DNA from: QQUJ01 sp050287605
GTDB taxonomy: Bacteria > Pseudomonadota > Gammaproteobacteria > QQUJ01
Direction of reading: 5' to 3'
DNA length: 64,000 nt
Assembly (NCBI GenBank): GCA_050287605.1
Contig: JBNKCG010000094.1
Coordinates: forward strand, 1-64,000
Within the stretch, counting starts at the first letter, position 1. The number at the start of each line of letters is the position of its first letter. The position numbers were made by a program, and so were the translations under genes. The notes beneath the pieces are model-generated. The model had not been told where the DNA came from. It did not search any database and was given only the letters and a program-made list of their open reading frames with translations. Shown here piece by piece: positions 22,998-31,581 of this stretch.

Positions 22998-24116
22998 CTA
23001 TTCCTGCGCGTCGCGCGTCGTTTCGCCCACCACTTTGGCCGTGATGCGCCAATCGTTGCCCACCGCACGCACGTCTTTGATCTCCAGCGCAATGCGCTGA
23101 TCCATGGTCTCCAAACCGGGCAGATGAAACAAGCCGCGTGCCTGGTCGCCCATCAGGTGCGGCGCCAGGTAGACGATCAGCTCGTCGATGAGTCCCGCGC
23201 GCAGCACCGCGCCGCTCAGCACCGCGCCGGTCTCCACCAGCACCTCGTTGATGGCGCGCTCGCCGAGCAGATCCATCAGACCGTGCAGGTCGATGGTTCC
23301 GCTGCGTCCGGGCAACGACACCACCTCGGCGCCGGCGGCGCGCAGCGCCTCCGCGCCTTCGCCGTCCTCTTCGGCGCAGACGATAAGCGTCTGCCCCGGC
23401 TCGCTAAGGATACGCGCCGTCGCTGGCGTATTGAGATACGGATCCAGCACCACGCGCAGCGGTTGCACCACCGGTTGGTCGCCAATACGCGCCGTCATCG
23501 CCGGATCGTCGGCCAGGATGGTGCCGATACCCACCACCATCGCCGAGCTGCGTGCCCGCAACCGGTGGACGTCGGCGCGTGCCGCCTCGCCGGTGATCCA
23601 GCGGCTTTCACCCGATGCCATGGCAGTATGCCCATCGAGGCTCATGGCCAGCTTGCAGCGCAGGTAGGGGCGCCCGCGCTTGATGCGGCTGATGAAGCCC
23701 GGATTGAGTGCCGCGGCCTCCTCCGCCAGCACGCCCACCTCGACCGCGACCGCAGCATCGCGCAAGCGTTCCAGTCCCTCGCCCGCCACCCGCGGGTTGG
23801 GGTCCTCCATGGCGGCGACCACGCGCGCCACACGGGCGGCGATCAGCGCGTCGGCGCAGGGCGGTGTGCGTCCGTGGTGGCTGCACGGCTCCAGCGTCAC
23901 GTAGGCCGTAGCGCCCGCCGCGCGTTCGCCGGCGGCGCGCAAGGCGTAGACCTCGGCGTGGGGCTCGCCGGCGCGTTCATGCCACCCCTCGCCCACGATC
24001 TCACCGTCGCGTACCAGCACGCAGCCTACGCGCGGGTTGGGATCGGTGGTATAAAGCCCGCGCCGCGCCAGCTGCACGGCGCAGGCCATGTAACGTCGAT
24101 CTTCGGCGTCGCTCAT
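22998..24116 (-). CDS. ribD: Bifunctional riboflavin deaminase/reductase
   Basis: The product has 372 residues. The N-terminal cytidine-deaminase fold (about 1-145) has PHAEVYALRAAGE and PCSHHGRTPPCADAL, which supply the zinc ligands and catalytic Glu. The C-terminal reductase domain (about 150-370) has KLAMSLDGHTA, SRWITGEAARADVHRLRA and VVGIGTILADDP. It converts the GTP cyclohydrolase product through deamination and side-chain reduction. It overlaps nrdR by 4 nt (ATGA). Confidence 0.96.
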   Translation of the reverse strand: MSDAEDRRYMACAVQLARRGLYTTDPNPRVGCVLVRDGEIVGEGWHERAGEPHAEVYALRAAGERAAGATAYVTLEPCSHHGRTPPCADALIAARVARVVAAMEDPNPRVAGEGLERLRDAAVAVEVGVLAEEAAALNPGFISRIKRGRPYLRCKLAMSLDGHTAMASGESRWITGEAARADVHRLRARSSAMVVGIGTILADDPAMTARIGDQPVVQPLRVVLDPYLNTPATARILSEPGQTLIVCAEEDGEGAEALRAAGAEVVSLPGRSGTIDLHGLMDLLGERAINEVLVETGAVLSGAVLRAGLIDELIVYLAPHLMGDQARGLFHLPGLETMDQRIALEIKDVRAVGNDWRITAKVVGETTRDAQE

Positions 24117-24625
24117 CTCTTTTTCGGTTCCCCCGGCAGCAGCGACAACTGGCTGCGCCTCAACTCGGTGGGTGGATCGCTCTCCAGGCGATCGATCTCC
24201 TCGCGAAACTCACTCACGTCACGGAAGTTGCGATAGACCGAGGCGAACCGTACGTAAGCCACCTGGTCCAGCTCGCGCAACTCCAGCATCACCCAATCGC
24301 CGATCTGCGCCGATTGCACCTCGCGCTCGCCCAGGGTGATGAGTTTGTGGTGCACGCGCTCGAAAGCCGCCTCCACCAGGTCGGTAGCCACCGGGCGACG
24401 CTCCAGGGCACGCAGCATGCCGCCGCGCATCTTGGCCTCGTCGAACGGCACGCGGCTACCGTCGCGCTTGACCACCCGCGGCATCAACAGCTCCGCGGTT
24501 TCAAAGGTGGTGAAGCGCTCGTTGCACTTCAGGCATTCACGACGTCGGCGCACCTGGGTACCCTCGCTGGCCAGGCGCGAGTCCACCACCTTGGTTTCGT
24601 CATCTCCGCAGAAGGGGCAGCGCAT
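24113..24625 (-). CDS. nrdR: Transcriptional repressor NrdR
   Basis: The product has 170 residues. An N-terminal zinc ribbon has MRCPFCG and the second knuckle CLKC; an ATP-cone domain follows (about 49-139; PRVVKRDGSRVPFDEAKM). It senses ATP/dATP and represses ribonucleotide reductase operons by binding NrdR boxes. The glyA-nrdR-ribD order is common in gammaproteobacteria. It is 54 nt downstream of glyA. Confidence 0.97.
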   Translation of the reverse strand: MRCPFCGDDETKVVDSRLASEGTQVRRRRECLKCNERFTTFETAELLMPRVVKRDGSRVPFDEAKMRGGMLRALERRPVATDLVEAAFERVHHKLITLGEREVQSAQIGDWVMLELRELDQVAYVRFASVYRNFRDVSEFREEIDRLESDPPTELRRSQLSLLPGEPKKR

Positions 24626-24679
24626 AATTCAATTGCAGGAGCGTCGACAGACGCGATTGATTCGCGACTTTCGCCGCTC

Positions 24680-25933
24680 CTACTTGTACACGGGATAGCG
24701 CGCGCAGATTGCCAGCACCTTGGTTTTGACCGCTTCGATGACGGCGGCATCGCCGCGGCTGTCGATGACGTCGCACATCCAGCCGGCCAGGTCGCGCGCC
24801 TCCTGCTCGTTGAAGCCGCGCGTGGTGATGGCGGGCGTGCCGACGCGGATGCCGCTGGTGACGAAGGGCGACTGCGGGTCGTTGGGTACCGCGTTCTTGT
24901 TCACCGTGATGTTGGCGCTGCCCAACCAGGCGTCCACGTCTTTGCCGGTGAGACCGGCCTCGATGAAGCTCACCAGGAACAGGTGGTCGTCGGTGCCCTT
25001 GGAAACCACGTCGTAGCCGCGGCTCAGGAATACCTCCACCATGGCACGGGCATTGACCAGCACCTGCTGCTGGTAGCTCTTGAACTCCGGCTGCAGCGCC
25101 TCTTTGAAGGCCACCGCCTTGGCGGCGATGACGTGCATCAGTGGACCACCCTGGGTGCCGGGGAAGACCATGGAGCGCAGCTTCTTCTCGATCTCCTCGT
25201 TCTCGCGCGCCAGGATCAACCCGCCGCGCGGACCGCGCAGCGTCTTGTGGGTGGTGGTGGTGGTGACGTCGGCGATGTTGACCGGGCTGGGGTAGATGCC
25301 CGCGGCCACCAGTCCCGCGATGTGGGCCATGTCCACGAAGAGCAGCGCACCGACGGCATCGGCGATGTCGCGGAACCGCTGCCAGTCCAGCACCCGCGAG
25401 TAGGCGGAAAAACCGGCAACAACCATCTTCGGCCGGTGCTCCTTGGCCAGCCGTTCCACCTCGTCGTAATCCACCTCGCCGGTCTCCGGGTTGAGCCCGT
25501 ACTGGACGGCGTTGAAGATCTTGCCCGAGAAGTTGACTTTGGCACCGTGGGTGAGGTGGCCGCCATGAGCCAGGCTCATGCCGAGGATGGTGTCGCCCGG
25601 CTGCAGCAGCGCGAAGTAGACCGCCGCGTTGGCCTGCGACCCCGAATGCGGCTGGACGTTGGCGTAGGCGGCGCCAAACAACTCCTTGGCGCGATCGATG
25701 GCCAGCTGCTCGGCGATGTCCACGTATTCGCAGCCGCCGTAGTAGCGCTTGCCCGGATAACCCTCGGCGTACTTGTTGGTGAGCACCGACCCCTGGGCCT
25801 GCAGCACGCGCGGGCTGGCGTAGTTTTCCGAGGCGATGAGCTCAATATGCTCCTCCTGGCGCCGCTCCTCCTGCTGGATGGCTGCCCACAGCTCATCGTC
25901 GAAACCGGCGATGGTCATCTCTTTGGCGTACAT
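24680..25933 (-). CDS. glyA: Serine hydroxymethyltransferase
   Basis: The product has 417 residues. The start at 25933 (MYAKEMTIAGFDDELW) is supported by GGAGAT upstream. Motifs include IELIASENYASPRVLQ, the PLP lysine in TTTTHKTLRGPRGG and HVIAAKAVAFKEAL. It interconverts serine and glycine while charging tetrahydrofolate with a one-carbon unit. It is the first gene of the glyA-nrdR-rib cluster; a strong hairpin lies just before its ribosome binding site. Confidence 0.97.
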   Translation of the reverse strand: MYAKEMTIAGFDDELWAAIQQEERRQEEHIELIASENYASPRVLQAQGSVLTNKYAEGYPGKRYYGGCEYVDIAEQLAIDRAKELFGAAYANVQPHSGSQANAAVYFALLQPGDTILGMSLAHGGHLTHGAKVNFSGKIFNAVQYGLNPETGEVDYDEVERLAKEHRPKMVVAGFSAYSRVLDWQRFRDIADAVGALLFVDMAHIAGLVAAGIYPSPVNIADVTTTTTHKTLRGPRGGLILARENEEIEKKLRSMVFPGTQGGPLMHVIAAKAVAFKEALQPEFKSYQQQVLVNARAMVEVFLSRGYDVVSKGTDDHLFLVSFIEAGLTGKDVDAWLGSANITVNKNAVPNDPQSPFVTSGIRVGTPAITTRGFNEQEARDLAGWMCDVIDSRGDAAVIEAVKTKVLAICARYPVYK

Positions 25934-25952
25934 GCGGATCTCCAGAAAAGCG

Positions 25953-25973
25953 AGCGGGCCTGCCCGGCCCGCT
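25953..25973 (-). terminator. Strong hairpin directly upstream of glyA
   Basis: AGCGGGCC and GGCCCGCT pair over a 5-nt loop, and on the minus strand the stem is followed by CGCTTTTCTGG just before the glyA ribosome binding site. It may end transcripts from the deacetylase gene, or act as an attenuator or insulator for glyA. The T-run is only four bases, so the call is tentative. Confidence 0.4.
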
Positions 25974-26079
25974 GCGTTGTAAATCCCGTTCAAATGGCCC
26001 GAAGGCCGCGCTGGAAAAGGGCTAAAGAATACCCGAATCGGCAGGGCTTTGCATGGCTTGCCGCCGGCAGGGCCGGTGG

Positions 26080-27045
26080 TTACAGCGCGTTGAGAAGCGA
26101 ACGCACCACCCCGGTCCACGCCATAGCGATGTTCTGGTGGTTGTAGCCGCCGCCGCCCACCGCCAGGATGCGCCCCTCGCAGAACTCGTCGGCAAGCTGG
26201 GCGAGGCGGGTGGCGGCGTGGGCGTGGGCGGCCGGGGTGTAGCGCATGTGGGTGATGGGGTCGCCGCGCACGCTGTCGGCGCCGCACTGCAGAATGATGA
26301 ACTCCGGCCGGCCGGCCCGCAGGTACTCCTCGACCCGCTGCCACTCGCGCATGAAGGTCTCATCGTCCGCGCCCGGCGGTACGGGAATGTTGAGCTTGGT
26401 CCCCTGCGCGGCTCCACGCCCGGTCTCGTGGGCATCGCCGGTGCCGGGATAGAGGTATTGCCCGTCCTCGTGGATGTCGGCAAACAGCAGGTCGGGGTCC
26501 TCATCGAAACTGTAGAAGACGCCGTCGCCGTGGTGGGCATCGATGTCGATGTAGGCGACGCGCTGCAGGCCGTAGTCGCTGCGCAGCATCTCGATCACCA
26601 CGCCGCAGTCGTTGAAGACGCAGAAACCACCGGCGAGATTACGCCGCGCGTGGTGCAGGCCGGCAATGGGGACGAACACCCGTCGGCAGGCACGCTCCAT
26701 GAGCTGGCGAGCACCGTCGACGGCGCTGCCCACCACATGGGCCGCCGCCTCGTAGACGCCGGGGAAGGCCGGGGTATCGCCGTGATCCAGGTACCCGGTG
26801 CCGGCCGCCGACTGGCGTACGACCTTGTCCACGTATTCCACGGTGTGAAAGCGTTCGATATCGGTGCGTTGGGCCAGCACCGGGTCGTGAACGCCGACCA
26901 CCGCATCGAGCCCCTGACTAATCATGCGATCCCAGAACACCCCCATGCGCTCCAGGCCAAAGGGGTGATCGTCGCCAAAACCGTAGCGCGCCAGCTCTTC
27001 ACCCACGTACACGCAAACCGCTTGGCCTCTGGTCATCGACGACAT
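26080..27045 (-). CDS. Histone deacetylase-fold (AcuC/acetylpolyamine amidohydrolase-like) enzyme
   Basis: The product has 321 residues. Zinc-enzyme motifs of the arginase/deacetylase fold are present: GLHHARRNLAGGFCVFND, IDIDAHHGDGVFYSF, FADIHEDGQYLYPGTG, CGADSVRGDP and VGGGGYN with the usual late active-site region. Bacterial members deacetylate acetylpolyamines, acetyl-CoA synthetase or other small or protein substrates. The substrate cannot be chosen from sequence. It stands between an ACT/V4R-like gene and glyA, all on the minus strand. A start at MTRGQAV (27036) is equally plausible. Confidence 0.92.
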   Translation of the reverse strand: MSSMTRGQAVCVYVGEELARYGFGDDHPFGLERMGVFWDRMISQGLDAVVGVHDPVLAQRTDIERFHTVEYVDKVVRQSAAGTGYLDHGDTPAFPGVYEAAAHVVGSAVDGARQLMERACRRVFVPIAGLHHARRNLAGGFCVFNDCGVVIEMLRSDYGLQRVAYIDIDAHHGDGVFYSFDEDPDLLFADIHEDGQYLYPGTGDAHETGRGAAQGTKLNIPVPPGADDETFMREWQRVEEYLRAGRPEFIILQCGADSVRGDPITHMRYTPAAHAHAATRLAQLADEFCEGRILAVGGGGYNHQNIAMAWTGVVRSLLNAL

Positions 27046-27154
27046 CCGCTGGACAGAATCGGTGCTTACACTAAATCCTGATTACCGGGAATTTGCAAGG
27101 TGCTTGAGCGCGGCGCCGCACCGCACGGCCGCAGCAACGGCAGAGGAAACGCAA

Positions 27155-27181
27155 CGCCGCCGGAACCTGCCAGCGGCGGCG
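27155..27181 (-). terminator. Candidate terminator after the V4R-like gene
   Basis: CGCCGCC (27155-27161) pairs with GGCGGCG (27175-27181). On the minus strand it begins about 15 nt beyond the stop codon at 27196 and is followed by TTGCGTTTCC. The stem is good but the T-run is poor. Confidence 0.35.
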
Positions 27182-27195
27182 CTATCGATCAACGG

Positions 27196-27954
27196 CTATA
27201 CGGGAATGATGTGGTAATCGCAGCTCGCCGCCCCGTCGTGCAGACAGCGTTTCTTCTCCACGCGATGCGGCGGCAGATCCTTTACCCCCTTGAGCAATCC
27301 CTCGATCGCCCCGTGGAAAAACTCGCACAGCATCGGATCGGGTCTGCCGCGATCCAGGTTCTTTGAATAGGCCTCTACCGCAACCACGTCGCCCAGCACC
27401 TCGAAGTCGGCCAACGGCTGCAGCCCAGGCACCACCACCTTGTCCATGGCGTCGCCGAGATCGACGATGGTCTCCTTGACCTTGAGGTTGCTGACCAAAT
27501 TCTGTCCGAAACCGCGTCCCAGTTCGTACAGCCGGTCGTGTTGCTCTTCCGCCGGAATCGACCCCTTGAGTTCGATCAGGCGGTTGGCAATCTTGGGATA
27601 GCGGCTGAGCAGGGAGAAGACCAGCATGCGGTCGCGAATCTCCAGGTCGCCCGCCTCGGACTCGAAGCTCTTGTAGCGCTTTTCGTCCTCGGTGAGTTCG
27701 GGTTCCTTCTCGGGAACGAGCTGGTTGATCTTGAGCACCGCGCGCACGCCATCGATGCCGCTGACCAGGGCCTTGACGGCATCGGGGCCTATCGCTTCGT
27801 CGCCGTCCACCTCCACGGCCAGCAGCCGGCCGCCGTTGGGTGTCTCCTTGATGACGTGCTTGACGCCACGCAAGGCGTGCTTCTTCAAGGTGTTGAGGAC
27901 GCGTAGCTGCACCCCCGACACATCCTCTATCTGCAAAAAGATCTGTGTAATCAT
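27196..27954 (-). CDS. ACT-like plus V4R-like domain protein
   Basis: The product has 252 residues. The N-terminal 75 residues (QIEDVSGVQLRVLNTLKKHALRGV, LLAVEVDG) look like an ACT-type regulatory fold. The C-terminal part (about 110-252) resembles V4R/small-molecule-binding domains; its end, VEKKRCLHDGAASCDYHI, matches the vExxxCxxxGxxxCxf signature of that group, with two cysteines that may bind metal or ligand. No DNA-binding or enzymatic domain is visible. It is probably a cytosolic ligand-sensing protein, though no partner is obvious. A good sigma-70 promoter lies upstream. Confidence 0.55.
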   Translation of the reverse strand: MITQIFLQIEDVSGVQLRVLNTLKKHALRGVKHVIKETPNGGRLLAVEVDGDEAIGPDAVKALVSGIDGVRAVLKINQLVPEKEPELTEDEKRYKSFESEAGDLEIRDRMLVFSLLSRYPKIANRLIELKGSIPAEEQHDRLYELGRGFGQNLVSNLKVKETIVDLGDAMDKVVVPGLQPLADFEVLGDVVAVEAYSKNLDRGRPDPMLCEFFHGAIEGLLKGVKDLPPHRVEKKRCLHDGAASCDYHIIPV

Positions 27955-28037
27955 GTGGTGTCAGAGCCTTTATAAGATGATTGTGGTGGCTCCCGCTCCT
28001 CCGCCTCAGAACAGCGAATTCTTTACAATATCGGTGG

Positions 28038-28067
28038 GTTGTAGCGTTTACTTAAATCATTTGTCAA
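28038..28067 (-). promoter_or_regulatory. Sigma-70-like promoter of the V4R-like gene
   Basis: On the minus strand TTGACA is followed after 18 nt by TACAAC in an A+T-rich patch that stands out from the G+C-rich surroundings. It lies about 85-110 nt upstream of the start codon at 27954. Confidence 0.45.
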
Positions 28068-28214
28068 TCTTTTCCGCATGTCAATGTGGTCTGACCAATG
28101 CCGTTCTTCCTGCCCGCCGCCAAGCGCGAACGTCAATTCCCCACAAAAAACAATCGGGTAAATCGTCTACCCGAATTTTTCAACGCTCGCGCACGTATCG
28201 GCCCACTCGGGTCG

Positions 28215-29171
28215 TTACGGCTGCTGAGCAGCGGCGGCACTCTGATCCGCCGCCTGCTTGAGGTAGTGACGGCGGGCCTCGCCCTCGATGAACACGCGCT
28301 TGACCTGCGGGAAGCGCGCTTTCACTGCGCGATCCATACTCGCCACCGCCTCTTCCACTTCAGCCGCGCTGGCGTTGTCGCGGAAATCCACGCTCACGTT
28401 GACCAGAACGAAATCCGGTCCCATGTGCATGGTCAACACCTCGTTGACGTGGACGACCTGATGGTGATCGCCCACCAGCGCCCGAATCCCCTCTACCACC
28501 GAGCTGCGGGCGCTTTCGCCGATCAACAGGCCCTTGGTCTCGTAGGCCAACCACACGGCGGTACCGCCAAGGATCAGGCCGATGATTACCGACGCGATAC
28601 CGTCGAAATAGGCCAAGCCCGTCGCCTGCCCCAGCCAGATACCGAGAAACGCTACGGCCAACCCCGCCATGGCCGCTGAATCCTCGAACAGCACCACAAA
28701 CATGGAGGGGTCCTTGCCCTTGCGCACCGCTTCGATGTAGCCCCACTTGCCCTTGGCGCGCGTAAACTCGCGCAGCGCAAATACCCACGCAGCCCCCTCG
28801 AAGAGAAGTGCCGCTCCCAGAATCACGTAGTTGACCAACGGATCTTCTACGTCCCGCGGATGCAGGATGTGCCGCACGCCTTCGTATACCGACACGCCCG
28901 CGCCCACTGCGAAGATGAGGATGGCGACCACGAAACTCCAAAAGTAGATCTCTTTGCCATGCCCGAAGGGAAACTGCGCATCCGGCGGGCGTTGCGCACG
29001 TTTCAATCCGTAGAGCAGCAACACCTGATTGCCGGTATCGACCAGCGAGTGGATGCCTTCCGAGAGCATCGCCGAACTGCCGGTCCATGCCGCCGCGGCG
29101 AACTTGGTCACCGCGATCAGCGTGTTGCCCAGCAGGGCGGCGATGATCACCTTTTTCGAAGATGCAGCCAT
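28215..29171 (-). CDS. Cation diffusion facilitator family transporter
   Basis: The product has 318 residues with about six membrane helices in the first 200 and a cytosolic C-terminal domain. EGIHSLVDTGNQVLLLYG is the TM2 metal-site region, DSAAMAGLAVAFLG and YFDGIASVIIG correspond to TM5 and its surroundings, and the C-terminal domain has MGPDFVLVNVSVDFRD. CDF proteins export Zn, Fe, Co or Mn by proton antiport. The TM2 pair in HSLVD and the TM5 pair in YFDG hint at a non-Zn-only site, but metal choice cannot be fixed. It faces divergently away from the AAA ATPase gene. Confidence 0.92.
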   Translation of the reverse strand: MAASSKKVIIAALLGNTLIAVTKFAAAAWTGSSAMLSEGIHSLVDTGNQVLLLYGLKRAQRPPDAQFPFGHGKEIYFWSFVVAILIFAVGAGVSVYEGVRHILHPRDVEDPLVNYVILGAALLFEGAAWVFALREFTRAKGKWGYIEAVRKGKDPSMFVVLFEDSAAMAGLAVAFLGIWLGQATGLAYFDGIASVIIGLILGGTAVWLAYETKGLLIGESARSSVVEGIRALVGDHHQVVHVNEVLTMHMGPDFVLVNVSVDFRDNASAAEVEEAVASMDRAVKARFPQVKRVFIEGEARRHYLKQAADQSAAAAQQP

Positions 29172-29328
29172 GGGTTTTTATCTTCCTCGACAGAAAAGCG
29201 GCCCGATGATACCACCCATCACCCGGGCGGCCTGCACCAATAGTCCCACCCGCGCTCTCGGTGGACGCCGCAGTGGTAACATACACCGCAGGTTTCCCGA
29301 TTCATCAAGGCAACGTGCTGCCGCACCC

Positions 29329-30846
29329 ATGAACACCGACCTACACGAACTGGAACTGCTGCTGCGTTCACGCTTTCCCCTCGTAGTAATCGAAACTCAC
29401 GAGGAGACACGCGTGCTGGAACTGTTTCGCAAACTGACGCCGCAACTGGGCAAAGCGGTGCTTAGCTGGAGCGCCACCGAAGGACTCAACTGGAGCAGTG
29501 CCACACCGCGCCTGGAGGTGGACAACGGCGCCTCAACAAGCAGGCAACACACCGAACCGGCCAAAGTGTTGCAGCACATCAAAAGGGTGCGCCAGGGCAG
29601 CATCTTCATCCTCAAGGATTTTCATCCCTATCTCGACGACCCCATCAACGTGCGGCTGCTGCGCGAGATCGCGCTGGACTACGGTAGCTTGCAGCACACC
29701 CTGGTACTGCTCAGCCCCAGCATCAAGCTACCCGAAGAACTGAGGCGCCTGTATGCGCGCTTTTCGTTGTCGCTGCCCAACCTCACCCAACTGCACAGTA
29801 TCATCGAGGAAGAGGCCCAAACCTGGAGCCGCGAGATCGGCGGCAAGGTAAAGGCCGACAAGCAGGCGTTGGAACAATTGGTGCGCAACCTACAGGGACT
29901 CACCCGCGAAGACGCGCGCCGCCTGGCACGCAGCGCCATCTGGAACGACGGCGCCATCTCCCATAGCGACATCGCGGAGGTACAGCAGGCCAAATACCAC
30001 CTGCTCGACATGGACGGGCTGCTCAGCTTCGAATATGAGACCGCCCAGTTCAGCGACGTTGGTGGGCTGCACAATCTCAAACGCTGGCTCGCCAGTCGCA
30101 AGAAACCGTTCCTGGAACCCGACAACCGCTACGGTCTCGAACCGCCCAAAGGCATCCTGCTGCTGGGCGTGCAGGGTGGCGGCAAAAGCCTCGCCGCCAA
30201 AGCCGTCGCCGGCGCCTGGGGCGTGCCGCTGTTAAGGCTCGACTTTGCCGCCCTCTACAACAAATTCTTCGGCGAGACCGAACGCAACCTGCGCGAATCG
30301 TTGAAGATGGCCGAAGTGATGGCACCGTGCGTACTGTGGGTGGACGAAATCGAAAAAGGTATCGCCACCGACGCCCACGACAGCGGCACCTCGCGCCGTG
30401 TGCTGGGCACCCTGCTCACCTGGATGGCCGAGCGTCGCGAGCGCGTTTTCATCGTCGCCACCGCCAACGACATCCAAACGCTGCCGCCCGAGCTGATCCG
30501 CAAGGGGCGCATGGACGAGATCTTCTTCGTCGACCTACCCGAACCCTCAGAGCGCGAAGAGATCTTTCGCATCCACGTCGAGAAACGCAAGCAGCCGCTT
30601 GCCAATTTCAATTTCGCCCAACTGGCGCGCGCGACCGAGGGCTTCTCCGGAAGCGAAATCGAGCAAGCCGTCGTCGGGGGACTCTACGCGGCGCTGGCGG
30701 ATGACCGGCCGCTGGACAATGCGCTGATTCTGAATGAAATCGAAAGGACACAGCCGTTGTCCGTAGTAATGGAGGAGAAGCTACGGGCATTGAGGGAATG
30801 GGCCGCCGGAAGGACGGTGGCGGCGCAGGGACAAGCGAATACTTAA
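29329..30846 (+). CDS. Ycf46-type AAA ATPase
   Basis: The product has 505 residues from MNTDLHELELLL. The N-terminal half is a RecA-like degenerate region (SRFPLVVIETHEE, ILKDFHPYLDDP); the C-terminal half is a full AAA domain with Walker A GVQGGGKSLAAKAVA, Walker B VLWVDEIEKGI, sensor FIVATANDI and an arginine-finger region RKGRMDEIFFVDLPE. This is the plastid/cyanobacterial Ycf46 family, linked in cyanobacteria to inorganic carbon handling. Its bacterial substrate is unknown. It reads divergently from the CDF gene. Confidence 0.92.
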   Translation: MNTDLHELELLLRSRFPLVVIETHEETRVLELFRKLTPQLGKAVLSWSATEGLNWSSATPRLEVDNGASTSRQHTEPAKVLQHIKRVRQGSIFILKDFHPYLDDPINVRLLREIALDYGSLQHTLVLLSPSIKLPEELRRLYARFSLSLPNLTQLHSIIEEEAQTWSREIGGKVKADKQALEQLVRNLQGLTREDARRLARSAIWNDGAISHSDIAEVQQAKYHLLDMDGLLSFEYETAQFSDVGGLHNLKRWLASRKKPFLEPDNRYGLEPPKGILLLGVQGGGKSLAAKAVAGAWGVPLLRLDFAALYNKFFGETERNLRESLKMAEVMAPCVLWVDEIEKGIATDAHDSGTSRRVLGTLLTWMAERRERVFIVATANDIQTLPPELIRKGRMDEIFFVDLPEPSEREEIFRIHVEKRKQPLANFNFAQLARATEGFSGSEIEQAVVGGLYAALADDRPLDNALILNEIERTQPLSVVMEEKLRALREWAAGRTVAAQGQANT

Positions 30847-30905
30847 CCCCCCAACCACAGGCGGCATCGACGTTCGACCGTAGAAGCGTGTCTACGAACG
30901 GAACA

Positions 30906-31565
30906 ATGGATACTTTGACGATAAACATGGCCAAAGAGATTTGGTCATACATGTCGGCGGGAGCCGCGCCCGCGAAGTCCGACGCGATAGTAATCTGCTG
31001 TTCATACGATCTACGGGTATGCGATCACGCATGCGATCTCATTAAACAAGGCTACTCCGATACGCTGGTAGTCAGCGGTAATTCCGGCAATTGGACCCAG
31101 CACCTCTGGAATGAACCGGAAGCGCAAATCTTCTTCGAACGGGCGCTGGCAAACGGGATCAGCAAGGATCAAATCATCCTGGAAACGAATGCCACCAATT
31201 TCGGCGAAAACATCGCCTTTTCCAGAAAGCTGATCCCCAACGCCAAGACCGTAACTTTCGTCTCAAAACCGAACTCGCTGCTCCGAATAATACTGACCGC
31301 ACAAATCCAGTGGCCCGAAGTCAAGGCCTTGGTTTCATGCCCCGACATCAAATTCCCCGATGAGGTATCCAACGTGATCGGTATATGGGGCGTAATAAAC
31401 GAAATGGTGGGAGACATCGAGCGAATTCAGAAATACCCCGATCTGGGATTTCAAGCAAAACATGAACTACCAGCAACGATACTCGAAAACTGGAACTACT
31501 TGCTAGAGAAGGGATTCACGCATCATCTGATGCGTCAGGAAGGGGATCGAAACAGCGTGCCATAG
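30906..31565 (+). CDS. YdcF/DUF218-like cytosolic protein
   Basis: The product has 219 residues from ATG 30906; a GTG slightly upstream (near 30888) is an alternative. The Rossmann-like DUF218 pattern is seen in SDAIVICCSYDLRVCDHAC, DTLVVSGNSGN, EAQIFFERALANGISKDQIILE and NFGENIAFSRKLI. It has no membrane helix, unlike ElyC or SanA, and so fits the soluble YdcF group, which binds SAM in vitro. Its base composition is visibly lower in G+C than its neighbours, suggesting later acquisition. It converges with the LytTR gene, 16 nt away. Confidence 0.75.
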   Translation: MDTLTINMAKEIWSYMSAGAAPAKSDAIVICCSYDLRVCDHACDLIKQGYSDTLVVSGNSGNWTQHLWNEPEAQIFFERALANGISKDQIILETNATNFGENIAFSRKLIPNAKTVTFVSKPNSLLRIILTAQIQWPEVKALVSCPDIKFPDEVSNVIGIWGVINEMVGDIERIQKYPDLGFQAKHELPATILENWNYLLEKGFTHHLMRQEGDRNSVP

Positions 31566-31581
31566 CCGCGTGGGATGGGCA

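Noticed and set aside
22993..26079. FMN riboswitch controlling the rib genes
   Set aside because: The gap between ribE and ribD is only 5 nt, ribD overlaps nrdR, and no RFN-type core is visible upstream of nrdR or glyA.
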